The position numbers were made by a program, and so were the translations under genes. A stretch of DNA of 64,000 nt from Pyropia yezoensis (Eukaryota > Rhodophyta > Bangiophyceae > Bangiales > Bangiaceae): positions 5,950,882-6,014,881 of the forward strand of contig CM020618.1 of NCBI GenBank assembly GCA_009829735.1, in the 5' to 3' direction. Below are positions 50,796 through 60,214 of the stretch, one piece after another; the first letter of the stretch is position 1; each line of letters opens with the position of its first letter. Under the pieces are notes generated by a model. The model made no database searches. It saw only the letters and a program-made list of their open reading frames with translations, and was not told where the DNA came from.

Positions 50796-52742
50796 ATGGC
50801 TAGCTCGGACCCCCCGTCGTCCGGGGAGTACACGGGTGACGCACGTACTTCAGTGCCTTTGAATACTGGTGAGACACAGGTGGGTTTACCTGGGGTCGCA
50901 GAGGGACTAGAGGTCCCTCAAGCCAGCAGGACTGGAAGTGCGGGCGGGCAACAGGCCACCCCGACTCAGTCGGGAGTTCACTCGGGTGACACTTCTGACG
51001 TGGGTGGGCCGAAGTCTGGCCACCGCGTGGTATACTCAACGGGAACGTCCCAAGGGGTTAGGACTGTCCCCGCGAGTTCCACTCGGGTTGGAGCCAACTT
51101 TGGCATGGAGCCATCGCCAACTAGGCTTTCGGAGGACGGCGGACCTCCGTTGGTCGGCGATGGGCTCGCGCCCATGCCCCCGGTTGAGACCCCTGAGGAA
51201 CGTGGTTACCCCTCAGGTGGACTCCCGGAGGTGGACCGAGACTCAACTGGAGTCGTCAATCCACTCCTCGCGGAAACTGTCCGTCGGGAGGCGACCACTG
51301 TGTTGCGGCAGACTTTGCCGGACCTGGTGGTCACGATGACGAATACTATTCTGAATCAGATTGTGGCGAGTTTGCCAGATGGCCTTAATGTCCAGACCGG
51401 ATTGGGGCCTTCGAGCCCGCAGGCGCAGGGGGTGCCCCCCCTGACACCTATCTCGGGTCGCCCTGAACAGGGGGCGACCCCTGTGACTCCCAACGAGGGA
51501 GCCACACCATACTCGGTGGGGCGTACGCCCTTCATGGGGGAGTTCCCCCCGACAACACCGGCGGCTACACCAAGCGCGCCGCGCCGGACTACAGGCACTG
51601 TGGGTGAACTTACCCCAGTGCCACAGCGGCTGTTCCCTCAACGTGAGGTGCCGCCCAAGATCCAGGTAGCCAACCCGGTCTACCAGAGGATCTTTGACTG
51701 TGAGACCTACGCCCTCCACAACAAGTCGGTGGCGTATGGTCCTGACCAGGCCCGAGCCATGGGCCGTGCCAAGAAGAATGCACTTCACTCTTTTGGGCAC
51801 AAAGCGGAGTGGGATGGAACTCCCCCCCTCCGTGTCTTTGAGTTCCTACGTCGTTTCACAAAAGCCTGTGACGACAATGCCATAAGTGAAGGCATGGCTT
51901 TTTACATGCTACAGGAGTTTACGAAGGGAGACCTGCGGACAGAACTTATGTCCGTCATGCCCAGCTCCTCAAGTGGAGGCGCTGGGGAGGTGACGTCCTA
52001 TTTGGAGCTCGTCAACTGGTTGTTGAGGGCCATGGTTGATGAAGCGGCGTTGGCTTCTCAAGTCGAGGAGTTTACGCAAGCCCATCAGGAAGAGGCGGAG
52101 GACGAGTTGTCCTTTGCGGAGCGAGTCCGTAAGCTCAACAATCTTTGTGGGTTTCTTCATCCACAAGCTGTGGTGAAGAGTCGGTTTGTGGAAGGACTCC
52201 ACTGGTCAGTCCGGATGGAGACCCGGGAGCATAACACTGCCCGGGCGACCCTGGCCGAGTTGGCTAGGTTCGCCTACCGCAGAGGCGAGGCCTACCGCAA
52301 GTTGCGGGAAGAACAACGCCAGGAGCGTCAGGCCGAGTTGGCCAAGGAACGGGAAGAGGCGCGCCAGGCCAGAGAGTTGCGAGAGGCACGCCGAATCCGC
52401 AAGGAGAGGGTGGTAGCTGCCGTGGGAACTTCCCAAGGTACCTCGTCGTCTTCCCCAGTTGGGAAGACCCCTCCGGGAACTGATCATCGGTGTTGGAACT
52501 GCAACTCCGATGGTCACTGGGCATATGATTGCCCCAAGTTGAGTAAACGCATCCAACAGCTTGTTAGGAATGCGAGTAAGAAGTCGGCTACGAACGAAGT
52601 GCGTTCACGCCGCGAGGGTGGGTCTCGACCAGTGGTGGCGGTCGCCACACCCTCGACGGAGGGGGCGGACACGTCGTCCTCGGACTCGTCGTCGTCCCCT
52701 TCGCCCTCAGATTCGGACGCCAAGTCGGCGGGAAACGAATGA
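50796..52742 (+). CDS. gag: E2 gag
   Basis: 648 aa from ATG 50796 (MASSDPPSSG); an in-frame GTG at 50772 is less likely. The N-terminal 290 residues are Gly/Pro/Thr-rich and variable. A capsid-like helical region covers about 295-490 (RRFTKACDDNAISEGMAF and following). A strongly charged helix (REEQRQERQAELAKEREEAR) comes next. One CCHC zinc knuckle, CWNCNSDGHWAYDC, starts at residue 566, and the tail is Ser/Asp-rich. It forms the virus-like particle and packages RNA. Its last codons contain a -1 slippery heptamer and its stop overlaps the pol ATG. Confidence 0.95.
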   Translation: MASSDPPSSGEYTGDARTSVPLNTGETQVGLPGVAEGLEVPQASRTGSAGGQQATPTQSGVHSGDTSDVGGPKSGHRVVYSTGTSQGVRTVPASSTRVGANFGMEPSPTRLSEDGGPPLVGDGLAPMPPVETPEERGYPSGGLPEVDRDSTGVVNPLLAETVRREATTVLRQTLPDLVVTMTNTILNQIVASLPDGLNVQTGLGPSSPQAQGVPPLTPISGRPEQGATPVTPNEGATPYSVGRTPFMGEFPPTTPAATPSAPRRTTGTVGELTPVPQRLFPQREVPPKIQVANPVYQRIFDCETYALHNKSVAYGPDQARAMGRAKKNALHSFGHKAEWDGTPPLRVFEFLRRFTKACDDNAISEGMAFYMLQEFTKGDLRTELMSVMPSSSSGGAGEVTSYLELVNWLLRAMVDEAALASQVEEFTQAHQEEAEDELSFAERVRKLNNLCGFLHPQAVVKSRFVEGLHWSVRMETREHNTARATLAELARFAYRRGEAYRKLREEQRQERQAELAKEREEARQARELREARRIRKERVVAAVGTSQGTSSSSPVGKTPPGTDHRCWNCNSDGHWAYDCPKLSKRIQQLVRNASKKSATNEVRSRREGGSRPVVAVATPSTEGADTSSSDSSSSPSPSDSDAKSAGNE

Positions 52743-52775
52743 CCGTTGGAGCTGGTCGTCCGAAGCTCACAACGG
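52730..52775 (+). promoter_or_regulatory. Programmed -1 frameshift signal at E2 gag/pol junction
   Basis: GGGAAAC at 52730-52736 is in the correct zero frame (GCG GGA AAC) for X-XXY-YYZ slippage. A 6-nt spacer carrying the gag stop follows, then a stem-loop at 52743-52775: CCGTTG plus GAGCT pairs with AGCTC plus CAACGG, with one bulged A. The -1 frame is exactly the pol frame. The ATGA overlap (52739-52742) would also allow stop-restart translation. Confidence 0.75.
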
Positions 52776-55700
52776 CAGCCTCGGCCAAGTGGGCCAAGAG
52801 GACGAACCAACCGTGTCGGATACTGCGGCGACCTAAGGGAGTCCGCCCACCTCGGGTGGGACTTCCCAAGAACGTAAACCCACGTCGGGTCATCGCGGTG
52901 CTGACGGGTGAGAACTTCCAGGTGGCTGGACCGGTGCAACTTGCCCCCGGCCGCGCCTGTTGTGTCCGTATCGTACTTGATACCGGGTCAGGAGCCTCCT
53001 TGATACGCAAGTCGCTATTACCAAAGGGGATGAGGCTCCAACGCTGGAAGTCTAAAGCTGACCATCTGATCGATATCAATGGTGGGGTACTTCCCATCGT
53101 TGGTGCCGTGACCCTACCAACTCGGTTGGGGACCCATGAGGTCGACGTGACCTATGGTGTAGTTGAGAATATATCGGTACCCCTGCTTCTGGGTACCCCT
53201 TATGTCGTAACACAAGTGCCTTTGATTTGTGGCCCTGAGTACTGGGTCAAGTTGATGAATGGGGAGACTATCCCCATCCTTGGTAAGGGAAAGTCTGTGG
53301 CTCCTGTGACAGTTTCACAGTCGAAGCCTGTTTGTTCTGTGAGGGAAGGGTTTACTGCTACTCTGCGTTTAGCCCGTAAAGTCATGTTGCCCCCCAACTC
53401 GGTGGCGCACGTGGATGTTGTAACTGATTATGCGGGGAACGGGTTGGTGCACCCTAACCCCCGTCTTGCTCGCAAGCACCAAGTGCATGTTGCCCTTGGC
53501 ACGATGGACTCCAAAGCCGGAGTCCCGTGGAGGATCCAGGTGATGAACCTGAGCTCGTCGCCCAAGTTCTTCAAGTCGGGGGCCAAGTTCGGCTATATCG
53601 ACCAACACGAGGGACCGGTAGTAGCGGTCACCCTCAGCGCGAGCGCAAGTAGCGACCCGAAGTCCGGAAAGGAGAAGCATCAAGCCAAGTCGGCCGCCTC
53701 TCCTCGGCCCCAGGTAAACATGGAGGGTGTTCCACCCAGGTTGAGGGTTCAAGTTGAACGCCTCTTGGACCAATATCACAAGTTGTGGGATGGTCAATTG
53801 GGACTCATGAGAGCTACCCAACACCGGATCGAGTTGAAACCCGGTGCGCCCCCTATACGCCAACAACCGTATAGGGGGGGACCCCGTTCAAGGGCCCTCG
53901 TTAAGGAGCAAGTTGCTCGCATGGAGGCCCTCGATGTGATCGAGGCCAGCAACGCCGAGTGGGCGAGTCCGGTGGTGATCGTCCCCAAAGTTGATGGGAC
54001 CCCCCGGTTCTGTATCGACTACCGTAAGCTCAACGAGAGCACGGTGAAGGATAGTTATCCCCTACCTCGGATGGATGACTGTCTGGACTCTCTGGGGGAG
54101 GCAAACGTGTTCTCTACCCTGGACTGTAACGCGGGGTACTGGCAAATTCCCATTGCCCCGGAGGACAGGCATAAAACTACCTTTACCTGTCACTGTGGTA
54201 CCTACCAGTGCAAGCGTCTACCGTTTGGCCTGTGTAACGCGCCGGCAACTTTCCAGCGCGCTATGGACATGATTCTGGCCGGAGTACGGTGGCAGATCTG
54301 TCTCGTGTACCTAGACGATATCATTGTGTTCTCCCGAAGTCCGGAGGAACACATTGGCCATCTTGGCCAGGTGTTCAAGCTACTTGCTGACGCCGGAGTG
54401 TCACTGAAGGCGAGTAAGTGCCACCTCTTCACTCAAGAGGTGGAGTACTTGGGACATGTTGTCCGTCCGGGGCGTCTCAGTGTCAACGAGAAAAACTTGA
54501 GGGCCATCCGCAAGGCTCAGTACCCCCGGACCCAGACCCAGATGAGGAGCTTCCTCGGGATGTGTAACGTGTACCGACGTTTCACTAAGGGCTTCGCCAA
54601 AGTGGCGAAGCCGTTGAATGAGTTAGTGAGCTCAACGCTACCGAAGAACCTGCCTCCCCCAAGTCGGGTGGAGCAGGAATCCTTTGAGACTCTTCGGGAC
54701 CTTCTGCTGAAGCCCCCTATCCTGGCTATTCCCAGGGTGGGAGGCCACTACATCCTGGATGTGGACGCTAGCTACGACCAACTTGGTTGTGTGTTGCTTC
54801 AGCAACAGCCGGACAAGGAGTACTTGCCGGTGGGATACTTCAGCAAGGGGCTAAACTCGGCCGAGAAGAACTACGGAGTCACCGAGTTGGAAGGACTCGC
54901 AGTGGTATGGGCGGTGACGTCACTTCGTCACTACCTAGAGGGTGAGAAGTTCCTCATCCGCTGTGACCACCGCGCGTTGCAGTTCATCTTCAAGACGGAC
55001 TGTACGAACACTCGTCTCAACCGGTGGAGGGTGCGACTTGCACCCTTCAACTTTGATATTGAGTACCGACCTGGCAGGCAACATGCCCTTGCCGACGGCC
55101 TCTCTCGGGTACCTACCGAGGGACTGGACACCACCCCAGTCGATGAGGACATCCCCATCGTGGGGGTAGTCACGCGCTCGGGTCAGGCGTTGAATCCCGA
55201 GGCGCCAGGGAACAAGAAGTACTTGCCCCTGTCCCTGGACGAAGTAGTGAAGGCCCAGGCCGAGGATCCCTTCTGCAAGTCGCAGAGGGATACCCTGGAT
55301 ACAGTGGCGGAGACGCGGTTCTTCCTGGGAGACGATGGCCTCCTCATGAGGAGGGGGGTATTCCTGGGGACCGAACAACTTGTCGTCCCCGCATCCCTCA
55401 AGGATACTATCCTTGAGAGGGAGCATAACGCTCCCACGGGTGGACACCTGGGGTCTAGTAAACTGTACCAGACCCTGAGGACCAGGTACTACTGGCCGTC
55501 CATGGTGGTGGACATCTACAGTTGGGTGGCTGCCTGCACAAGTTGTGCACAGAACCGTCTGATGGAACGGCGGCCTACTACGGCTATGCTATTGTTCCCG
55601 GCCAAGGAGCCCTTCGCCGCGTTGGCGATGGACATCCTTGGGCCACTGCCAGTGACCGAGGAGGGCAACCAGTACCTCCTGGTCATCTGTGACCGCTTTA

Positions 55701-56722
55701 CGAAACTTACGCGAGCGATCCCACTGGCAGAGATCACGGCCATGTCGGTCGTGTCAGCCTTCCTAGATCACTGGGTTGCCGCGTATGGCATTCCGGATAG
55801 TACACTATCGGACAATGGACCGCAATTTGCGTCTGTACTGTTTCAAGGAGTGCTGGATATGTTGGGGGTTAAGGCAAACTATGCCACCCCCTACCACCCA
55901 CAAACTAATGGGCAGGTGGAGCGCTTCAACAAAACTATTGTTAGGCAGCTGCGCCATTATGTGAGTGAGCACGTGAAGACGTGGGACCAATACATTTCTA
56001 TTCTGACCACTGCCTACAATTCGCAGGTTCACTCATCTACCGGGGAAGTACCCCTCGCTTTTGTGACCCCCCGTCGCGTGCGGTCTATTGCCGTGCGGCG
56101 GCCGCTCCCAACTAGGGAGGATGGTGGCAGTACGCCCACTCCTACTGAGAGTAAGGCGGAGTTCGCTGCTAGGCTTGAAAACCTCATCCCTAAAGTCAGG
56201 GCTGAGATGGACAAAGCACAAAAGCGCTACAAGCGTACCTTTGACAAAAAGGTGCGCAACGCCAAGCATGTCCCCGAGCAGGGTGACTGGGTATTGGTCC
56301 ACTCACACACCCCAACTGGGGGTAAGTTGGTGTTCCAGACGAAGGGGCCGTACCAGGTCCTTCGTACTGATGGGCGGCGCTTCACCATCGAAAGTGACGA
56401 TGGGGTCCGCACAGTGAACGGACAGGACGTGGTCAAAGTTGCACCACCGCCTGCAGGCGACCCAGCTTGGGCGCGTGCTTTGAAAACGTGGCGCCTGCCC
56501 TCGCTGCCTGCAGCCAAACAGGACCCGCAGGAGTACGTGTTCGACAAGTTCATCGACCACGGCTGGGATGAGGATACTGACCGCCTCATGTTGAGGGTGC
56601 GTTGGTTTGGCTACAAAGCCAAGGATGATACGTGGGAGTATGTGGAGGACCTTCCTGCTGAGAAGGTCCGGGCGTACTGTGCCCGGAACGAGATAGACCC
56701 TAACAGCCCTCCCTCAACGTGA
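52739..56722 (+). CDS. pol: E2 pol polyprotein (PR-RT-RH-INT-chromodomain)
   Basis: 1327 aa counted from ATG 52739, in the -1 frame relative to gag. Protease DTGSG at residue 81. Reverse transcriptase YLDD at 524-527, preceded by FCIDYRKLN. RNase H DVDASYDQ with D674 and D676. Integrase has an HHCC finger (HNAPTGGH, then CTSC) and catalytic D965, D1025 and E1061 (DX35E). The C-terminal chromodomain covers about 1265-1310 (RVRWFGYKAKDDTWEYVEDL). Every catalytic residue is present and there is no stop, so the element looks competent. It ends 111 bp before the convergent antisense ORF ends. Confidence 0.97.
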   Translation: MTVGAGRPKLTTAASAKWAKRTNQPCRILRRPKGVRPPRVGLPKNVNPRRVIAVLTGENFQVAGPVQLAPGRACCVRIVLDTGSGASLIRKSLLPKGMRLQRWKSKADHLIDINGGVLPIVGAVTLPTRLGTHEVDVTYGVVENISVPLLLGTPYVVTQVPLICGPEYWVKLMNGETIPILGKGKSVAPVTVSQSKPVCSVREGFTATLRLARKVMLPPNSVAHVDVVTDYAGNGLVHPNPRLARKHQVHVALGTMDSKAGVPWRIQVMNLSSSPKFFKSGAKFGYIDQHEGPVVAVTLSASASSDPKSGKEKHQAKSAASPRPQVNMEGVPPRLRVQVERLLDQYHKLWDGQLGLMRATQHRIELKPGAPPIRQQPYRGGPRSRALVKEQVARMEALDVIEASNAEWASPVVIVPKVDGTPRFCIDYRKLNESTVKDSYPLPRMDDCLDSLGEANVFSTLDCNAGYWQIPIAPEDRHKTTFTCHCGTYQCKRLPFGLCNAPATFQRAMDMILAGVRWQICLVYLDDIIVFSRSPEEHIGHLGQVFKLLADAGVSLKASKCHLFTQEVEYLGHVVRPGRLSVNEKNLRAIRKAQYPRTQTQMRSFLGMCNVYRRFTKGFAKVAKPLNELVSSTLPKNLPPPSRVEQESFETLRDLLLKPPILAIPRVGGHYILDVDASYDQLGCVLLQQQPDKEYLPVGYFSKGLNSAEKNYGVTELEGLAVVWAVTSLRHYLEGEKFLIRCDHRALQFIFKTDCTNTRLNRWRVRLAPFNFDIEYRPGRQHALADGLSRVPTEGLDTTPVDEDIPIVGVVTRSGQALNPEAPGNKKYLPLSLDEVVKAQAEDPFCKSQRDTLDTVAETRFFLGDDGLLMRRGVFLGTEQLVVPASLKDTILEREHNAPTGGHLGSSKLYQTLRTRYYWPSMVVDIYSWVAACTSCAQNRLMERRPTTAMLLFPAKEPFAALAMDILGPLPVTEEGNQYLLVICDRFTKLTRAIPLAEITAMSVVSAFLDHWVAAYGIPDSTLSDNGPQFASVLFQGVLDMLGVKANYATPYHPQTNGQVERFNKTIVRQLRHYVSEHVKTWDQYISILTTAYNSQVHSSTGEVPLAFVTPRRVRSIAVRRPLPTREDGGSTPTPTESKAEFAARLENLIPKVRAEMDKAQKRYKRTFDKKVRNAKHVPEQGDWVLVHSHTPTGGKLVFQTKGPYQVLRTDGRRFTIESDDGVRTVNGQDVVKVAPPPAGDPAWARALKTWRLPSLPAAKQDPQEYVFDKFIDHGWDEDTDRLMLRVRWFGYKAKDDTWEYVEDLPAEKVRAYCARNEIDPNSPPST

Positions 56723-56833
56723 GGGAAGGCCGAGCAACAGTGCCAAGAGAGTGCTTCAAGTCGAAGTGGTACGCAGAGTGGCTTTAAACTACAGCCCTAA
56801 CCCTCACACTCTCACAACAAAGGCAGCTGCCAA

Positions 56834-58777
56834 CTAGGCACGCATGCTAGACTCTCCCACTCCACGGCCCTCGCCCTCACGTGGAGGCGAGCGGCGAGAC
56901 CCACGCCGATAACGGTCTCCACTCGTTGGAAGGGGCGGCGGCTCCAAGTCGGAACCGTCGCGCCCCTCACGGTCGCGCAAGTGGCGCCGACCGTGGCTAC
57001 TCTTCTGCCTGGTCTTGCGCGCAAGTTTGCGACGCAGACGCTGGACAGACTCCGTCTCCGATGGGGTAGAGGACTCCGAGACGGAGTAAGACAACTCGTC
57101 TTCCGACACGGAGGGAGAGCGCCGCGAGTGACGGCGACGACGGCGAGGAGGCGAGTATGCCCGGCTCGCACGACGCTTGCCACGCCCAAGTGGGGTTGGC
57201 TGGGGCATAATAGCCCCAATGCGAGCCAACTCGGCCGTCATAAACTCCGCCACCGACTCGCAACTCGCGGTCGCCACTGCAGTACGAACGCGCTCCTCAA
57301 GTTGAGGAGTCTCGGAACTTTGGAGGGTTGCGGTCGACGCGGCCAACCAGGAAATGGTGCGCACCAACGTGGTGATCATCATCTCTGAGGTTAGAGGCGT
57401 GGGCGGTAACACCAACTTGGGGTATACCGTCAGGAGGGTGGCCCCCAAGTTGGGAGACACCGGTGTGGATGACTCCACGGCCACGCTGATCGGGATGTTC
57501 CCGTGAGGCTGGAAAGGAACAGGAGGAAGCGGAGGGGCACGCCGAGGTGGCGGTACCCGGGTGTAACTGCGACCCCGACTTGGGACCCCCGCAGTAGGTT
57601 GAGTCATATGGTCATCATATGAGGGCACAGCCATAACTATGGGCTTGTCCGGGGGTGGCGCAGTGTGGCGATCCACCCCCGGGGCATACGGGTAGTCCCC
57701 GATGCCCAACCCCTCTCGTAGGACCACACGGCCGTCGTGAAGTTCACGAGCGACCCACACGAACTGGCGAAGTGCGCCATCGTCCTTGGGCCCACGAGTG
57801 GGGCGGCGCAACTTGTGCTCAATGCTCTCCCACTCGATAAACTTGTGGAGGCGGAGCATCTCCTCAAGTAGAGTGAGTTGTCCTGACGAGCACCCCTCAG
57901 CAACTAGCTGAGGGGTGAGCTGTTCCAAACCCTGGATGAGCCGGAGGGGGAGATGCCAGAGCATCCCCCGCCGCTGAACACATGACACCCAGGTCGACAT
58001 GACCTCGAGGAGCCACTGGGTGGCCAACATGGCCCACACCAGATGATCAGGGCCAGCCGTCAACATGACGGAGCCGAAGTGGTCAAGCAACCGTGGCAAC
58101 AATGCCGGGAACCCGTAGGGGACCTCAACTTGAGGCCACCACTCGGGCTTCTTCGGGTAGTATTGCTCCTTACTGGCAGCAGACTGCTGAGGAAACTCAA
58201 GTTGAGCCGAGGTCACCAAGTAGGGACCTCGCCGGAAGTCCTTCTCCATCCGCACATCAAAGTGATGAGTGTGCGGATCGGCCTCGTGAAGGTACGGGGG
58301 GCGAGTTGCCACCGCGTCCCAAGTGAAGGTCGGCAAGTCGCCGGGACCCGCGATAGTTCCCCCGCGGTCCACCATGGCCTTGGCCCGCTGCACGTCCTCG
58401 ACCTCCTCGTCGTCCAGGAAGGCAAACTGGTCCGTCCTGAAGCCGGCAGGGAACCCGACCCTACGGGGATACTTCTCCCGTAGGCGGTCCCATACCCGAC
58501 CCATCGCTGCGCCGAGTCGGCCACAGCGAAGAACAGTCAACCCCTCCTCATACAGAGGCCAAGCGGGGTAAAACCACCGCCCCAAGGCCTCACGCGGGAC
58601 AACTTGTCCCGCCTCCGGGGGAGATCCTGCCGTCAACCCAAAGCCGGGTGACGCGGGAGTCCCACCCCCCGGAGCGATCGCGGAGCCCCCGCCGGAAGTC
58701 CCGGCAGGCGCTGCACCGTAGGAGGTGTCCTCCATACGCTCATCGAGAGAGTCCGTCTCCACTCCCGGAGTCGCCAT
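56834..58777 (-). CDS. E2 antisense ORF, 647 aa, function unknown
   Basis: Minus-strand frame between pol and the 3' LTR. ATG 58777 (MATPGVETDSLDERMED) is the first ATG; the open frame extends to 58948 without one. An acidic/Gly-rich start is followed by a region with W-x-RLREKYPRR, PPYL, YYPKKPEWW, HFGSVMLTAG, VQRRGMLWHLP and LEQLTPQLVAEG. Further on, a helical segment contains SSETPQLEERVRTAV, and the C-terminus is an Arg/Ser-rich basic tail (PPRRRRRHSRRSPS, LARKTRQKSSHGRR). The landmarks match the E1 antisense ORF in order. The basic tail suggests nucleic-acid binding or nuclear import. No catalytic motif is seen. Confidence 0.85.
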   Translation of the reverse strand: MATPGVETDSLDERMEDTSYGAAPAGTSGGGSAIAPGGGTPASPGFGLTAGSPPEAGQVVPREALGRWFYPAWPLYEEGLTVLRCGRLGAAMGRVWDRLREKYPRRVGFPAGFRTDQFAFLDDEEVEDVQRAKAMVDRGGTIAGPGDLPTFTWDAVATRPPYLHEADPHTHHFDVRMEKDFRRGPYLVTSAQLEFPQQSAASKEQYYPKKPEWWPQVEVPYGFPALLPRLLDHFGSVMLTAGPDHLVWAMLATQWLLEVMSTWVSCVQRRGMLWHLPLRLIQGLEQLTPQLVAEGCSSGQLTLLEEMLRLHKFIEWESIEHKLRRPTRGPKDDGALRQFVWVARELHDGRVVLREGLGIGDYPYAPGVDRHTAPPPDKPIVMAVPSYDDHMTQPTAGVPSRGRSYTRVPPPRRAPPLPPVPFQPHGNIPISVAVESSTPVSPNLGATLLTVYPKLVLPPTPLTSEMMITTLVRTISWLAASTATLQSSETPQLEERVRTAVATASCESVAEFMTAELARIGAIMPQPTPLGRGKRRASRAYSPPRRRRRHSRRSPSVSEDELSYSVSESSTPSETESVQRLRRKLARKTRQKSSHGRRHLRDREGRDGSDLEPPPLPTSGDRYRRGSRRSPPREGEGRGVGESSMRA

Positions 58778-59101
58778 GGCTCTCCCCAAGTTGGGGAGAG
58801 ACGTCCTGGCTATCGCGGCACGAGACCCGCCTCGAGTTGAGGGGGACTCGGATCGTGGGTAAACGGGTGGCCTCCCCAGCGTGGGGTGGCCCCGTGTAAG
58901 GTGAAGGAGAAGTGGTGGTGGTGGTGAGGTGTGAACCGAGGAGAGCAAGCTGCCAAGTGGGCAAGCTTGAGGAGAGGGGCGGCCAACGTGACCGCCTCCA
59001 CATCCGTGTTACGTACTCAAGGGGGGACAGCAAGTCGCGTCCCCCCCAACGCCGAGACGTGCGTTTACGCACCCCCTCACAGGGCCGACCGGGTCGGTCG
59101 G

Positions 59102-59118
59102 AACTGAGGAGAGGGGAG
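59102..59118 (+). other. E2 polypurine tract
   Basis: AACTGAGGAGAGGGGAG lies directly before the 3' LTR. It is the expected primer site for plus-strand DNA synthesis. Confidence 0.85.
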
Positions 59119-59586
59119 TGTGGCAGTATTGACCCCCAGGTAGGGGGCAACACGTGCCATGCAAGGGGCGGCAGGCCACTAGCCTGATCCGTTCCTCCCC
59201 CTGCATTTGGGTCCATATTCCCTAAGTTCGGGATAGTTAGCTTAGCAGTAAATCCAACTTGGATTTGAGGGTTTTCTGCATTTATCGTCTTGAATTTTCG
59301 TGTGGCCCGGTGGGCAGGTGCTGGGGTGGGAGATTCTGAGTGGCGAGATTCTGAGTGGACCCTGGGGGGATAAGGGGAGGGACAGCGGGGCTTGGCCCTG
59401 CGTCCCCGTCCCGACCAAGAAACTGTTGGACCACACACCATCTTCTTGTTTGTCCGTGGGGGGATTGCCCCACAACAGGGATAGAGTGTGTGCGACTTGC
59501 ACTTCTTCCGGTTCCCCCGACACGGGAGGCAGCCCTCGCACACCGCCCCAACTTGGGTACTGTGTGTGCGAGTGGTTTTTGCCACA
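59119..59586 (+). repeat. E2 3' LTR
   Basis: 468 bp, TGTGGCA to TGCCACA, identical to the 5' LTR by eye except C at 59246. Followed by the target duplicate CTCGC. Confidence 0.97.
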
Positions 59587-59591
59587 CTCGC

Positions 59592-60214
59592 CGAATGCTG
59601 TGTGGCCATTGCGCTGTGGGGCACGGCGTGTGCCGTCCTCGCAGTGATCCTTGAGCCGAGATCCTTGCCAAGCCTGTTTTTCAGCCGTTACGCCACCCCG
59701 CGACTTTTGTCAAGTGGCCCCCTGAACCCCCCTCCACACCCCCGTGCGGGCCGACTGTTTATTTTTGTCTTCGTCTATGAGGCGTTTTAATTGCCTATAG
59801 ATGTCGCCTTCCCACCATTTTTTTATGAGGGTAAGCCAAGACGCACAGCGACGGTGCGTACCACAAGATGGAAGAAAAGGTGGGCTTTTGCCGTCGTTCA
59901 GGCGGGGTATGGCCGGCGGGGACGGCCGCTGGGGATGGCCGGCGAGGCCAACCGGAGGGGCTTACCTGTGGCGATTGCCTGCGGCAAGTACCGGCGGGGA
60001 CGGCCGGAGGGGCCTGCCCGCGGCGATTGCCCGCGGGGGCGGCCTGCAGAAGTGGCGTGCGGTGGCGGCCGAATGGGGCGGCGTGCGGCAGTGGCCGGCC
60101 GCCGCCGTGGCGAGCGGCGGGGCGGGTCGGGGGGGGGGGGGGGGGGGGGGGTGCCGGTGGAGGTGGCTTGTGGCGATTGTACACTACGGTGGCCGGCTGC
60201 AGGGGCCGGCGGTG
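59592..60214. other. Copy B flank resumed after E2; no gene
   Basis: It matches 13595-14216 closely, including the AATTGCCTATAGATGTCGCC block and the GGCGGGGACGGCCG repeats. It has a longer G run at about 60131-60150. No supported coding frame. Confidence 0.85.

Larger units (their letters stand above)
50209..59586 (+). mobile_element. Complete Ty3/gypsy chromovirus E2 (9378 bp)
   Basis: Full-length element with 468-bp LTRs, a 5-bp target duplication CTCGC (50204-50208 and 59587-59591), a primer-binding-site candidate, gag, pol with chromodomain, an antisense ORF and a polypurine tract. All three frames are intact. The LTRs differ at one position that I found (T at 50336, C at 59246), so insertion is recent. 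Copy A shows the empty site at 13590-13594. Confidence 0.98.
37121..60214. repeat. Segmental duplication, copy B (interrupted by E2)
   Basis: Matches 1-14216 after removal of E2 (50209-59586). It lacks one tandem exon/intron unit and one 54-bp tail repeat found in copy A, and has an extra direct repeat at about 47990-48045 (GAGAGGGGTTTCGCCATCGC twice). The sequence after 60214 shows how the locus continued before E1 entered copy A. Confidence 0.95.
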
